Translations under genes and position numbers: made by a program
Notes under the pieces: model-generated
Seen by the model: the letters and a program-made list of their open reading frames with translations, nothing else
What the model was told of the DNA's origin: nothing
The model's database searches: none
DNA from: an uncultured Porphyromonadaceae bacterium
GTDB taxonomy: Bacteria; Bacteroidota; Bacteroidia; Bacteroidales; Muribaculaceae
Direction: 5' to 3'
Assembly: GCA_938027385.1 (NCBI GenBank)
Contig: CALJBF010000219.1
Coordinates: 1 to 19,061 of the forward strand
Length of the DNA stretch: 19,061 nucleotides
Shown: one piece after another, positions 1-8,837 of the stretch
How positions within the stretch are numbered: position 1 is the first letter of the stretch
How the letters are laid out: every line of letters begins with the position of its first letter

Positions 1-202
1 CGAAGTTGTTCTCGACAGGAATCCATGTCAGGTTGGCGTCAAGCCAGTTGAAGTAGTCGTCAAGCGAATTGATGTCATCCATTTCTTTGACATCCAATGC
101 TTTTGCTGATTCGTAGGCTTTCTGGAACTTGTCCTGCCAGCCATTCTTCGCAATCATGTCGAGGAGTTCCTGCACGATTGGCTGATGTTTTGATGTAGCC
201 AT
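1..202 (-). CDS. Probable phosphatidylserine decarboxylase family protein, N-terminal part (cut by window edge)
   Basis: The reverse strand opens with ATG at 200-202 and reads on without a stop to the window edge, giving 67 residues that begin MATSKHQPIVQELLDMIAKN and contain NSLDDYFNWLDANLTWIPVE. From memory, this resembles the N-terminal extension of the phosphatidylserine decarboxylase-like proteins annotated in many Bacteroidales, an extra domain before the PSD catalytic domain. There is no signal peptide. The catalytic part, where a pyruvoyl-forming serine would be expected, lies outside the window, so activity cannot be judged. The gene is transcribed away from the glucan locus and is probably unrelated to it. 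It could also be another protein with the same N-terminal domain. The start is supported by an AT-rich leader, typical of this phylum, with no competing upstream ATG. Confidence 0.5.
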   Translation of the reverse strand, partial: MATSKHQPIVQELLDMIAKNGWQDKFQKAYESAKALDVKEMDDINSLDDYFNWLDANLTWIPVENNF

Positions 203-331
203 TGCTTAATTGCTAATTTATTGAGTTTTAGTTGTTGCTCGGGTTATTTCCCCGCGTCTGAAAATAAAACATATCCCTCGGAAGTATTGTTCCACCTGCC
301 TGTTATTTTAACATTGGTTAATCCTGTTATT

Positions 332-373
332 CTGATCTGTGTTTGATTATTCCTGATCTATCATTGATTATTG
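332..373. repeat. Two-copy 21-base tandem repeat, possible operator
   Basis: Two adjacent 21-base units, 332-352 and 353-373, share CTGATCT at one end and TTGATTATT at the other, 17 of 21 positions in all. A period of 21 bases is two turns of B-DNA, so both copies would lie on the same face, as in many regulator sites. A related short repeat, CCTGTTATT, occurs just upstream at 299-307 and 323-331. It lies about 300 bases upstream of the likely susC start site and 130 bases from the PSD-like start codon, so it could serve either gene. Function is inference. Confidence 0.45.
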
Positions 374-526
374 AGGGTTGCGTTGAGTGCAATCAGCCTC
401 ACCGGATCAAAGACACCACGGCTATGGCACTGAATACACGGGCCGACATGTAACAAAGGAGACTGATGACACCCGAATCAGCACAAGTAAACATTATAAT
501 GTCATGAAGGGGTGCGCGAACCGTAT

Positions 527-620
527 AAAAACCACTACTTTATTTGTTATACTGCAAACCATTCACTTTACTGATAATCAATTAATTGACATAATACAAC
601 CCTTAAAAATCACTACTTTT
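527..620 (+). promoter_or_regulatory. Paired direct repeat AAAAAyCACTACTTTw upstream of the susC promoter
   Basis: AAAAACCACTACTTTA at 527-542 recurs as AAAAATCACTACTTTT at 605-620, with start points 78 bases apart and 14 of 16 bases identical. The second copy ends 10 bases before the proposed -33 element at 631, where an activator would be expected to bind. In SusC/D loci such sites usually serve a SusR-like, hybrid two-component or AraC-type regulator, but no regulator gene is visible here. The repeat is seen directly; the operator role is inferred. Confidence 0.5.
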
Positions 621-630
621 ACAATACCCG

Positions 631-663
631 TTTGCGAAACCGGGATTTTTCATTATAATTTTG
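631..663 (+). promoter_or_regulatory. Bacteroidetes-type promoter for the susC operon
   Basis: TTTG at 631-634 and TAATTTTG at 656-663 match the phylum's -33 (TTTG) and -7 (TAnnTTTG) elements with a 21-base gap, within the usual range. Transcription would start near 670, giving a long leader of about 170 bases before the susC ATG at 841. It is the best promoter match noticed by eye in the window. Confidence 0.65.
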
Positions 664-840
664 TAGCCGAAACGGCAGGTGTGCCACAGGTAAACTTGCC
701 GCGACAACCCTACATAAACACAACATCAACCTCAGACCGGCCGCGCCGGCAAGCCGCCTCTCCCCGGGGGCACTCCCGCCCGACGGTACCGCGCCACCGC
801 CAAGACCTTGAATCCTATTCATCAAAACCATAAATCCAAC

Positions 841-3840
841 ATGAAACAATTAAAAACTCCAAGTGCAATGCGTCGTCTGCTTGTATTGGCGATGACCATT
901 TGGTCGTCGCTGGCTTTGATGGCCCAGCAGATCACTGTCACGGGCACGGTGACCGACTCAGACGGTGAACCTCTGATCGGCGCCTCAGTCATAGTGCCCG
1001 GCTCGGGCAGCGGTGTGTCAACCGACTTCAACGGCAACTACACCGTGCAGGCCAATCCGCAGGGAACTCTGCGGTTCTCGTACATCGGCTACGAATCGAA
1101 ATCGGTCCAGATCGAGGGCCGCTCCACTATAGATGTGGTGCTCCTCGAGAACACCGCCATGCTCGACGAGGTGGTAGTCGTCGGCTACGGCCAGATGAAA
1201 AAATCAGACCTTACCGGCGCTGTCGGCTCGATGGGCGCCAAAGACATCAAGGATGTGCCCGTGGCCTCAGTGGGCCAGGCAATGCAGGGCCGCATCTCGG
1301 GCGTGCAGGTAATAGATGCCGCCAAGCCTGGCGACAACGTAAACATCAAGATCCGCGGTCTTGGCTCGACACGCAACTGTGACCCCCTCGTGGTCATCGA
1401 CGGCGTGCCCACCGACCTTGGCATCAACGCCATCAACCCGCAGGACATCGAGCGCCTCGACGTGCTCAAGGATGCCTCGGCCACAGCAATCTACGGTTCG
1501 CGCGGCGCCAACGGGGTGGTGATGATCACCACCCGCAAAGGTGTTGCCGGCGCTCCCAAACTCTCTGTTTCGGCCAACGTGGCCGTGCAGAACGCCACCA
1601 AGAAGATGAAACTGCTCGACGCCGCCGGATATGCCGCCCTCAACAACGACATGATGGTGAACTCGGGCCGCGGTGTGAACCCCGAATGGATCGACCCCGC
1701 AGCCCTCGGCGCAGGTACCAACTGGGTTGACGCCCTGATGCAGACCGGCGTCATGCAGAACTACAACATCTCTTATTCGGGCGGCAACGAGAAAGCCCAC
1801 TATTATTTCTCGGCCGGCATGCTCGACCAGACCGGTATCGTCAAGAATGTAGACTACCGCCGTTTCACATTCCAGAGCAACAACGACGCCCAGCTCACCA
1901 AGTGGCTGAAGGTATCCAACAACCTGCTCTTCTCGGCCGACCGCAAGCGCTCGGGCAGCTATGACATGGGCGCAACCATGCGTGCCCTCCCCGTCTTCCC
2001 CATCAAGGACGAGGACGGCGAATGGAGCGGCCCCTCGGGCAACTCCGAATGGTACGGCTCGACACGCAACCCCATCGGCAGCAATGACATGTACCGCTCT
2101 ACCACCAACGGCTACAACCTGCTGGCCAACATCGCCGCCGACATCACCTTCACCGACTGGCTGCAGTTCCGCTCGATGTTCGGCTACGACGCCAAATTCT
2201 GGTTCGCCGAGTCATTCTCGCCCAAATACAACTGGAAACCGACCCCCGTCGAGGAAAGCTCGAACTACGAGAGCGACAACCGCTCGTTCACATACCTGTG
2301 GGACAACTACTTCACCTTCGACAAGACCTTCGGCAAGCACACCCTCAACATCATGGCCGGTACGTCGGCTCAATGGAACGACTTCAAGTACCTCTCGGCA
2401 CAGATGAACGGTTTCATCTTCGACTATGTGCACCAGATGAACAACGGCCAGGAGATGTACTCGATCAACGGAACACGCTCGGAGTGGGCGCTGATGTCTT
2501 ACATGGGCCGTGCCAACTACACCTTCGACAACCGCTACATGCTCACAGCCACCGTACGCCGCGACGGTTCAAGCCGTTTCGGTCCCAAGCACCGCTGGGG
2601 TACCTTCCCCTCGGTTTCTGCCGCATGGCGCATCTCGAACGAGGAATTCTTCTCTAAAAAGTCTCCTGTCAACGATCTCAAGCTCCGTCTGGGCTACGGC
2701 CGCACCGGTTCACAGGCCTCGGTAAGCGACCTCTCGTACCTCCCCACCCTCAACACCCTGCTCTATCCCTTCGGCACCATCGGCGACAACCAGTCGGCCC
2801 TGGTGGCACAGTCGCTGGCCAACCCCTACATACACTGGGAGACCATCGAGCAGTTCAACGCCGGTGTCGACATCTCGCTGCTGAACTCGCGCATCAACCT
2901 CAGCCTCGACGGCTACATCAAGAATACCCACGACATGCTCGTCAAGGCCTCGGTGCCCATCACATCTGGCTTTGAAGACACCATGGCATCATATTCGAAC
3001 GCCGGCAAGATGCGCAACCTCGGATGGGAGCTCTCGGCAAACTCGATCAACATCGACACCGAACTGACTTGGGAGACCAACCTGGTGCTCACTTTCAACC
3101 ACAACCGCATCAAGAGCCTCAACAGCGACACCCCCGAGTTCATCAACCAGGTGAACAACTCGTATGTCACCATGCTTGACCGCGACTATCCGGTCAACGT
3201 ATTCTACGGCTACGTCACCGACGGCATTTTCCAGACCCCCGAGGAGGTTCGCGAGCACGCACTCCAGCCGGGCGCCGAACCGGGCGACATCCGTTTCCGT
3301 GACCTCAACAACGACGGCGTGATCAACGACCAGGACCGCACCGTCATCGGCAACCCCAACCCCTCATGGCTCTTCTCGCTGGGCAACAAGTTCACCTGGC
3401 GCGGTTTCGAGCTATCGATCTACTTCCAGGGCGTGGCCGGCAACAAGATCTACAACGCATCGCGCATCGACATGGAAGGCATGGCCGCCGCATACAACCA
3501 GTACGCCACCACCGCCAACCGCTGGACCACACCGGGCCAGAAAACCGACATGCCGCGCGCCGTCTGGGCCGACCCCAACCAGAACAACCGCGTGAGCGAC
3601 CGTTTCGTAGAGAACGGCTCGTACCTCCGCCTGAAGAACCTCACCCTCTCATACAACTTCCCCGCCAAGTGGCTGCGCAAGCTCACCATGGAACAAGCCC
3701 GCATCACATTCTCGTGCGAGAACCTGGCCACCATCACAGGCTACAAGGGCTTTGACCCCGAAGTCGGCGTAAACGGCATCGACTTCTCGTCATTCCCCTC
3801 GTCGCGCACATTCAACTTCGGTCTCTCTCTTAATTTCTAA
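841..3840 (+). CDS. susC: SusC/RagA-family TonB-dependent outer membrane transporter
   Basis: The 999-residue product is a TonB-dependent outer membrane channel that imports oligosaccharides together with its SusD lid. In order it has a signal peptide (about 1-29, ending LALMAQQ), a carboxypeptidase-regulatory-like domain (about 31-105, with GTVTDSDGEPLIGASVIV), a TonB box-like DEVVVVGYG (109-117), a plug domain with the SusC-type DIERLDVLKDASATAIYGSR (202-221), and a beta-barrel ending in the aromatic GLSLNF. Length is normal for the family. The frame stays open up to an ATG at 808, but 841 is chosen because it gives a clean signal peptide (MKQLKTPSAMRRLLVLAMTI) and the extra residues look like leader. 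susD follows after 12 bases, and the downstream GH66 genes suggest dextran-type oligosaccharides as cargo. Family assignment is near certain; the substrate is inferred. Confidence 0.95.
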   Translation: MKQLKTPSAMRRLLVLAMTIWSSLALMAQQITVTGTVTDSDGEPLIGASVIVPGSGSGVSTDFNGNYTVQANPQGTLRFSYIGYESKSVQIEGRSTIDVVLLENTAMLDEVVVVGYGQMKKSDLTGAVGSMGAKDIKDVPVASVGQAMQGRISGVQVIDAAKPGDNVNIKIRGLGSTRNCDPLVVIDGVPTDLGINAINPQDIERLDVLKDASATAIYGSRGANGVVMITTRKGVAGAPKLSVSANVAVQNATKKMKLLDAAGYAALNNDMMVNSGRGVNPEWIDPAALGAGTNWVDALMQTGVMQNYNISYSGGNEKAHYYFSAGMLDQTGIVKNVDYRRFTFQSNNDAQLTKWLKVSNNLLFSADRKRSGSYDMGATMRALPVFPIKDEDGEWSGPSGNSEWYGSTRNPIGSNDMYRSTTNGYNLLANIAADITFTDWLQFRSMFGYDAKFWFAESFSPKYNWKPTPVEESSNYESDNRSFTYLWDNYFTFDKTFGKHTLNIMAGTSAQWNDFKYLSAQMNGFIFDYVHQMNNGQEMYSINGTRSEWALMSYMGRANYTFDNRYMLTATVRRDGSSRFGPKHRWGTFPSVSAAWRISNEEFFSKKSPVNDLKLRLGYGRTGSQASVSDLSYLPTLNTLLYPFGTIGDNQSALVAQSLANPYIHWETIEQFNAGVDISLLNSRINLSLDGYIKNTHDMLVKASVPITSGFEDTMASYSNAGKMRNLGWELSANSINIDTELTWETNLVLTFNHNRIKSLNSDTPEFINQVNNSYVTMLDRDYPVNVFYGYVTDGIFQTPEEVREHALQPGAEPGDIRFRDLNNDGVINDQDRTVIGNPNPSWLFSLGNKFTWRGFELSIYFQGVAGNKIYNASRIDMEGMAAAYNQYATTANRWTTPGQKTDMPRAVWADPNQNNRVSDRFVENGSYLRLKNLTLSYNFPAKWLRKLTMEQARITFSCENLATITGYKGFDPEVGVNGIDFSSFPSSRTFNFGLSLNF

Positions 3841-3852
3841 CCTCGACCAGAC

Positions 3853-5355
3853 ATGAAAAATATCATAAATCCGATTGTTGCGGCCACTCTGGCACTTGGC
3901 GCGGTATCATGCAATGATTTCCTCGACAAGACACCGTATGACCGCGTCGATACCGACATCAACGTCAACGAGCAGACCATCACGGCGCTCACAAACGCCT
4001 GCTACATTACCCTGCAGTCGTCAAACATGTACAACCAGCGCATCTGGTCGCTCGACATCGTGGCCGGCAACTCTGAAGTCGGCGCCGGCGGCGGTACCGA
4101 CGGCCTCGAGACAATACAGGCCGCCAACTTCGTGACCCAGAGCGACAACGCCATGGCACTTTACATGTGGCGCTCGCCGTGGGTCGGCATAGGCCACTGC
4201 AACGACGCCCTCGAGGCCATCGACAAGGCCGAAGGCATCTCTGACGAACTGCGCGACACCCGCCGCGGCGAGGCCCTGTTCCTGCGCGCACACTACTATT
4301 ATGTGCTGGCACGCCTCTACGGCGGTCTCCCCTCGCGCACATCGCCCTACGTGCCCGGACAGCCCACGGCAATCGCCCGCGAGTCGCTTGAGGACACCTA
4401 CACCCAGATCATCGAGGACTGCACCGAGGCCGCACGCCTGCTCCCCGCCAAGGCTGAATACAGCGCCACCGAGGTAGGCCGCGCATGCCAGGACGCCGCC
4501 CTTACCATGCTCGCCGACATCTACCTCACCCTGGCCCCCTCGAACCCCGAGCTCTACACACAGGTAGTCGACCTCTGCGACCAGGTTACATCGCTGGGCT
4601 ATGACCTGAGCAGCTGCAGCTATGCCGCCAACTTCGACGCCTCGATCAACAACGGCCCCGAGTCGATTTTCGAGGTACAGTATTCGGGCGACACCGAACA
4701 GGACTTCTGGGGCAACACCCCATCGGCCTCGTGGCTGTCGACCTTCATGGGTCCCCGCAACTCGAACCTCGTGGCCGGATGCTACGGCTGGAACCAGCCC
4801 ACCGCCGAGTTCGTGAGCCAGTATGAGGAGGGTGACCTGCGCAAAGACATCACCATATTCTATGAGGGCTGTCCCGACTTCGAGGGCACACCCTACAAGA
4901 GCTCATGGTCAAACACCGGTTTCAACGTGCGCAAGTTCCTGGTATCGAAGACCATCTCGCCCGAGTACAACACATCGCCCGCCAACTTCGTGGTTTACCG
5001 CTATGCCGAGGTGCTGCTGATGCAGGCCGAGGCCCTGTGCGAGCTCGGCCGTCCGCGTGATGCCGCAGGCCCCCTCAACATCGTGCGCCGCCGCGCCGGC
5101 CTCCCCTCCATATCTTCTGACATCGCCAACTCGAAAGAGAAGATGCGCGAGGCAATCATCCACGAGCGCCGCATGGAACTCGCTTTCGAGGGTCACCGCT
5201 GGTTTGACATGATCCGCATCGACGGCGGCCAGTATGCCATCGACTTCCTCAAGTCTATCGGCAAGACCAACGTCAACAAGAACCGTCTGCTCTTCCCCAT
5301 CCCGCAGACCGAGATCGACGCCAACCCGCTGATGACTCAGAACCCCGGCTATTAA
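3853..5355 (+). CDS. susD: SusD/RagB-family surface glycan-binding lipoprotein
   Basis: This 500-residue lipoprotein is the lid partner of the preceding SusC and captures glycans at the cell surface. A lipoprotein signal peptide ends at GAVSC with the lipidated cysteine at residue 20, followed by the typical NDFLDKTP. Conserved RagB/SusD features are the TPR-like YRYAEVLLMQAEALCELG, the ERRMELAFEGHRWFDMIR motif near residues 438-455, and the end PIPQTEIDANPLMTQNPGY. The length is usual. The gene begins 12 bases after susC and ends 33 bases before the SusE/F-like gene, so the three are surely cotranscribed. Glycan-contacting residues differ between SusD proteins and cannot be read from sequence alone; dextran binding is inferred from the GH66 neighbours. 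Confidence 0.95.
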   Translation: MKNIINPIVAATLALGAVSCNDFLDKTPYDRVDTDINVNEQTITALTNACYITLQSSNMYNQRIWSLDIVAGNSEVGAGGGTDGLETIQAANFVTQSDNAMALYMWRSPWVGIGHCNDALEAIDKAEGISDELRDTRRGEALFLRAHYYYVLARLYGGLPSRTSPYVPGQPTAIARESLEDTYTQIIEDCTEAARLLPAKAEYSATEVGRACQDAALTMLADIYLTLAPSNPELYTQVVDLCDQVTSLGYDLSSCSYAANFDASINNGPESIFEVQYSGDTEQDFWGNTPSASWLSTFMGPRNSNLVAGCYGWNQPTAEFVSQYEEGDLRKDITIFYEGCPDFEGTPYKSSWSNTGFNVRKFLVSKTISPEYNTSPANFVVYRYAEVLLMQAEALCELGRPRDAAGPLNIVRRRAGLPSISSDIANSKEKMREAIIHERRMELAFEGHRWFDMIRIDGGQYAIDFLKSIGKTNVNKNRLLFPIPQTEIDANPLMTQNPGY

Positions 5356-5388
5356 TCACCCATCCGAACCATTCAACAGACAAGCACA

Positions 5389-6876
5389 ATGAAACTCAGA
5401 TATATCGCGCAGGCCGCAGCCGCAATCCTCATGCTGGCCTCATGCACCGACAATGACTACACGGTGCTCGACAAAGGCTCGGCGCCCCTTGAGCTCAAAG
5501 CCTCGTCGGCCCAGGTAGAGCTCGCCGAGAGCGCACATTCGGCAACCGCCGTCGAGCTCGACTGGACCACCGGCACCAACTACGGCACCGGCAACCGCAT
5601 CACCTACACCCTTGAGCTCGCCGAGGCCGGCACATCGTTCGCCGAGCCCTACGCCGTGCTCAGCGAGGTCACCCAGCAGTACCAGTGGGCCCCCTCGGTA
5701 GAGAGCCTCAACGCCATCATGCTCGACAAGTTCCACGCCACCGCGGGGCAGCCCATGGCCGTCGAAGCCCGCGTGCTCGCCACAGTGGCCGGCATGGAGG
5801 GCGTGCAGGAATCGGTGGCATCGTTCAGCGTCACCCCCTACAAACCCGTCACCGAGACCCTTTACCTCATCGGCGACGCCGCCCCCAACGGCTGGAGCGC
5901 CGATGCCGCCACGGCACTGGCACGCGTCGACAACGGCGTCTTCACCTGGACCGGCGAAATGAAAGAGGGCAATTTCAAATTTATCTTAAATCAGGGCAGT
6001 TTCCTCCCCTCATACAATAATAATGGCAAGGGCGGACTCGTTCTTCGTACGGAAGACGACCAGCTTGACGAGCAATTTGCCATCACCGAGGCCGGATACT
6101 ACCGCATCGACGTGAACCTGCTCTCGCTCACCATCTCGGTGACCCCCACCCAGGGCATAGTTCCCGAGTTCCCCGAGCTCTACTTCGTGGGCGAGGAGAC
6201 CGACTGGAATTTCCGCCCCATGAACGCCGACCCGCTCGACCCCTTCATCTTCAAGCTCGGTGTGTTCTTCACCAAAGGGGGCGAATTCAAGTTCGGCACC
6301 ACATCCGGCTCGTGGGAGAACATGTTCAAGGCCACACAGCCCAACGCCCCCTACACCGACACCTCCATGGAACTGGTGAAAGGGTTCGACCCCGACAACA
6401 AGTGGTATCTCAACCCCGACGAGACCAACAAGGCCTATAAAATAAGCGTGGATACCCGCACCGGACAACAACGCATGCTCATGCGTGAGTTCACACCCTA
6501 CGCCACGATGTATCTTGTGGGCGACGCCACACCCAACGGATGGAATATCGGCGATGCCACACCGATGACCGTCGATGCCTCTGACCCCAACATCTTCACC
6601 TGGACCGGCAACCTCACCGCCGGCGAGCTGAAGTTCTCGGCCGACAAGCGCGACGACTGGAACGGCGCATGGTTCCTGGCCCCCACCGAGGGCTGCGAGC
6701 CCAACGGCACCGCCCAGACCGTGATCTTCATCGACAAGAGCGACTCATGGTTCTCTGACATGTACACCGAAATCGCCGTGGGCGACGTAGACCGCAAGTG
6801 GAAGATCACCGAGGCAGGCAACTACACCATAACCCTCAACCAGCTCCTCGATCAGGTTACATTCGTAAAGAACTGA
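5389..6876 (+). CDS. SusE/SusF-like glucan-binding surface lipoprotein
   Basis: This 495-residue lipoprotein has its signal peptide ending LASC (cysteine 19). Residues about 22-150 look like the N-terminal SusE-type domain. Three starch-binding-like modules follow: about 155-252 (LYLIGDAAPNGW), 263-370 (LYFVGEETDW) and 373-495 (MYLVGDATPNGW), the first and third strikingly alike and both containing FTWTG. Known SusE/SusF proteins are surface lipoproteins whose tandem modules hold alpha-glucan but do not cut it. Its place directly after susD, as in the B. thetaiotaomicron dextran locus, fits this role. The stretch coding for residues about 195-215 is notably AT-rich compared with the rest of the gene, perhaps a recent change or a patch of rarer codons. 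Family confidence is good; dextran specificity is inferred. Confidence 0.85.
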   Translation: MKLRYIAQAAAAILMLASCTDNDYTVLDKGSAPLELKASSAQVELAESAHSATAVELDWTTGTNYGTGNRITYTLELAEAGTSFAEPYAVLSEVTQQYQWAPSVESLNAIMLDKFHATAGQPMAVEARVLATVAGMEGVQESVASFSVTPYKPVTETLYLIGDAAPNGWSADAATALARVDNGVFTWTGEMKEGNFKFILNQGSFLPSYNNNGKGGLVLRTEDDQLDEQFAITEAGYYRIDVNLLSLTISVTPTQGIVPEFPELYFVGEETDWNFRPMNADPLDPFIFKLGVFFTKGGEFKFGTTSGSWENMFKATQPNAPYTDTSMELVKGFDPDNKWYLNPDETNKAYKISVDTRTGQQRMLMREFTPYATMYLVGDATPNGWNIGDATPMTVDASDPNIFTWTGNLTAGELKFSADKRDDWNGAWFLAPTEGCEPNGTAQTVIFIDKSDSWFSDMYTEIAVGDVDRKWKITEAGNYTITLNQLLDQVTFVKN

Positions 6877-6894
6877 CCTCCCCTCCTCACCCCA

Positions 6895-7001
6895 GGCATG
6901 ATGCACGCCCCGCGGCATGATGCATGGTCGAGGCTGACGGAACCACAACTGAAAACTTCACGAACCGAAACAATCAACCATGCTCATGCCCGCCGGGCAT
7001 G
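6895..7001 (+). promoter_or_regulatory. Intercistronic repeat and perfect hairpin before the first GH66 gene
   Basis: The 146-base gap before the GH66 gene holds GGCATGATGCA twice (6895-6905 and 6914-6924). It also holds a perfect inverted repeat CATGCCCG-C-CGGGCATG (6985-7001), which ends 21 bases before the GH66 ATG. In RNA the latter would form a stem of about seven pairs with a three-base loop. There is no U-tract, so a simple terminator is unlikely. It may protect or process the mRNA or modulate translation of the GH66 gene. Function is inference. Confidence 0.45.
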
Positions 7002-7022
7002 CCTCTAAACCGATAACACGAC

Positions 7023-8837
7023 ATGAAAAAAATGAATCTTCTTGCAATCGGAGCTCTGGCCGCGGTGACCGCCGCCTGCTCGAGCGACGAGCCCAATCCC
7101 AACCCCAATCCCAATCCCGACGGAGGCGGCGAGACCACTGTCACCGATGTGCGCCCCGTAAAATCGACTCTGCAGATCGACCTCACCACCGACAAGGCCG
7201 TATATGCGCCGGGCGAAAAAGTACGTTTCACCGCCTCTGAGCCTGTCACCGGCCTGAAGGTGCGTTACCGCCAGGGCGCCCAGACCGTGGCCGAGACCGA
7301 CGCCACGTCGACCACCTGGGAATGGGCCGCTCCCGCCACCGACTTCACCGGCTACCTGGTGGAGCTTTACAAGCCCACCGACAAGGGCGAGGACATGATC
7401 TACGGCACCATCGCCGTCGATGTCTCGTCTGACTGGACAAAATTCCCGCGCTACGGTTTCGTGGCCACATTCGACGACTCAAAACTCGCCTCAGGTGTCA
7501 TCGAGTCTGAGATGGAGTTCCTGAACCGCTGCCATATCAACGGCGTGCAGTTCCAGGACTGGCACTACAAGCACCACCAGCCGCTGGCCGGCACCCCCGC
7601 CCAGCCCATGGAGCGCTACAAAGACATCGCCAACCGCGACGTCAACGCATCGGTAGTGCGCAAGTACATCGACCTGCAGCACGGCTACGGCATGAAGTCG
7701 ATCTTCTACAACCTCTGTTTCGGCGTGCTTGACGATGCCGCCGCCGACGGCGTGAAACCCGAATGGTACATTTTCAAGGATACCCACCGCGGCGACAAGG
7801 ATGCGCACAATCTCCCTTCAAGCTGGAAAAGCGACATCTTCCTGGTTGACCCCTCGAACGACGAGTGGCTCAAATACATCGGTGACCGCACCGACGACGT
7901 ATATGCCGTGTTCGACTTCGACGGCTACCAGATCGACCAGCTCGGCAACCGCGGCGACCGCTATGACTACTACGGCGTGAAGGTGAACCTTCCCCGCGGC
8001 TACGGCAAGTTCATCTCGGCCATGAAAGAGCGTCAGCCCTCGAAACGCCTCATCATGAACGCCGTGGCAAGCTACGGCGCACAGAACATAGCCTCGTCGG
8101 GCAAAGTTGACTTCTGCTACAACGAGGTATGGGACGACGAGAAGGAATTCAAAGACCTCCACACCATCATCAAGGCCAACGACATCTACTCTGACGGAGC
8201 GCTGAAGACCGTATTCGCCGCATACATGAACTACGGCAAAAGCGGCTCGCGCGGCGAGTTCAACACCCCGGGCGTACTGCTCACCGACGCCGTGATGATG
8301 GCACTCGGCGGCTCTCACCTCGAACTGGGCGACCACATGCTCGGCAGCGAGTATTTCCCCAACTCGAACCTGGAGATGACACCCGAACTCCGCACTGCAA
8401 TCGTGCGCTACTACGACTTCATGACCGCCTACCAGAACCTGCTCCGCGGCAGCGACACCCGTTCTGAGTTCGCATCGGCCCTGAAATGCTCTGACACTTC
8501 GAAGAAACTCAACTTCAACGTATGGCCCCCGAAAGCCGGCAACATCGTCACCTACGCCCGCAACGTAGGCAATTCAGAGGTGATCTCGCTGATCAACTTC
8601 CGCAACGTCGACGACCTCAGCTGGCGTGACCTCAACGGCGTGCGCCCCACCCCGATGACTTCGGTCAACATCCCCGTAACCACCACCACCGACAAGAAGG
8701 TGAAACGTGTATGGGCAGCCACCCCCGACTTCCACGGCGGTGCCGTGCAGGAGCTCGCGTTCGAGCAGAAAGGCACTTCGCTGTCGTTCACTGTTCCCCA
8801 GCTGAAATACTGGACGATGATCGTAATCGAACAGTAA
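7023..8837 (+). CDS. GH66 endo-dextranase, surface lipoprotein
   Basis: This 604-residue enzyme belongs to glycoside hydrolase family 66, which hydrolyses internal alpha-1,6 links of dextran with retention. A lipoprotein signal peptide ends TAAC (cysteine 19), followed by a short Asn-Pro repeat linker (PNPNPNPNP, about 24-32). An N-terminal beta-domain (about 45-135) precedes the barrel beginning near DVSSDWTKFPRYG. The expected catalytic residues are Asp305 in FDGYQIDQLGNRG (nucleophile) and Glu368 in VDFCYNEVW (acid/base), by analogy with Asp385 and Glu453 of Streptococcus mutans dextranase. A C-terminal beta-domain ends YWTMIVIEQ. No large insertion typical of cycloisomaltooligosaccharide glucanotransferases was noticed, so a plain dextranase is favoured. 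It lies in the susCDE operon and should release oligosaccharides at the surface for SusC import. Confidence 0.9.
   Translation: MKKMNLLAIGALAAVTAACSSDEPNPNPNPNPDGGGETTVTDVRPVKSTLQIDLTTDKAVYAPGEKVRFTASEPVTGLKVRYRQGAQTVAETDATSTTWEWAAPATDFTGYLVELYKPTDKGEDMIYGTIAVDVSSDWTKFPRYGFVATFDDSKLASGVIESEMEFLNRCHINGVQFQDWHYKHHQPLAGTPAQPMERYKDIANRDVNASVVRKYIDLQHGYGMKSIFYNLCFGVLDDAAADGVKPEWYIFKDTHRGDKDAHNLPSSWKSDIFLVDPSNDEWLKYIGDRTDDVYAVFDFDGYQIDQLGNRGDRYDYYGVKVNLPRGYGKFISAMKERQPSKRLIMNAVASYGAQNIASSGKVDFCYNEVWDDEKEFKDLHTIIKANDIYSDGALKTVFAAYMNYGKSGSRGEFNTPGVLLTDAVMMALGGSHLELGDHMLGSEYFPNSNLEMTPELRTAIVRYYDFMTAYQNLLRGSDTRSEFASALKCSDTSKKLNFNVWPPKAGNIVTYARNVGNSEVISLINFRNVDDLSWRDLNGVRPTPMTSVNIPVTTTTDKKVKRVWAATPDFHGGAVQELAFEQKGTSLSFTVPQLKYWTMIVIEQ

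Larger units (their letters stand above)
203..840. other. Divergent regulatory region between the PSD-like gene and susC
   Basis: This 638-base stretch holds no credible gene. Its left and middle parts (about 203-670) are clearly AT-richer than the flanking coding DNA, while 730-800 is GC-rich leader. It contains a 21-base tandem repeat (332-373), a pair of AAAAAyCACTACTTTw direct repeats (527-542 and 605-620) and a Bacteroidetes-type promoter (631-663), each listed separately. If transcription starts near 670, susC mRNA has a 5' leader of about 170 bases. The open frame at 387-833 overlaps the promoter and has atypical composition, so it is not called as a gene. Confidence 0.8.

Noticed and set aside
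387..833. 148-codon open frame on the plus strand before susC
   Set aside because: It spans the promoter and direct repeats, its composition is unlike the neighbouring genes, it overlaps the susC leader, and the product resembles no protein family.
808..840. Upstream in-frame ATG for susC
   Set aside because: It would put 11 polar residues before a complete signal peptide; the ATG at 841 fits a SusC signal peptide better.
5965..6035. AT-rich patch inside the SusE/F-like gene considered as an insertion
   Set aside because: The reading frame and module pattern (KFILNQGSF, then TEAGYYRIDVN) continue normally, so it is at most a codon-usage anomaly.
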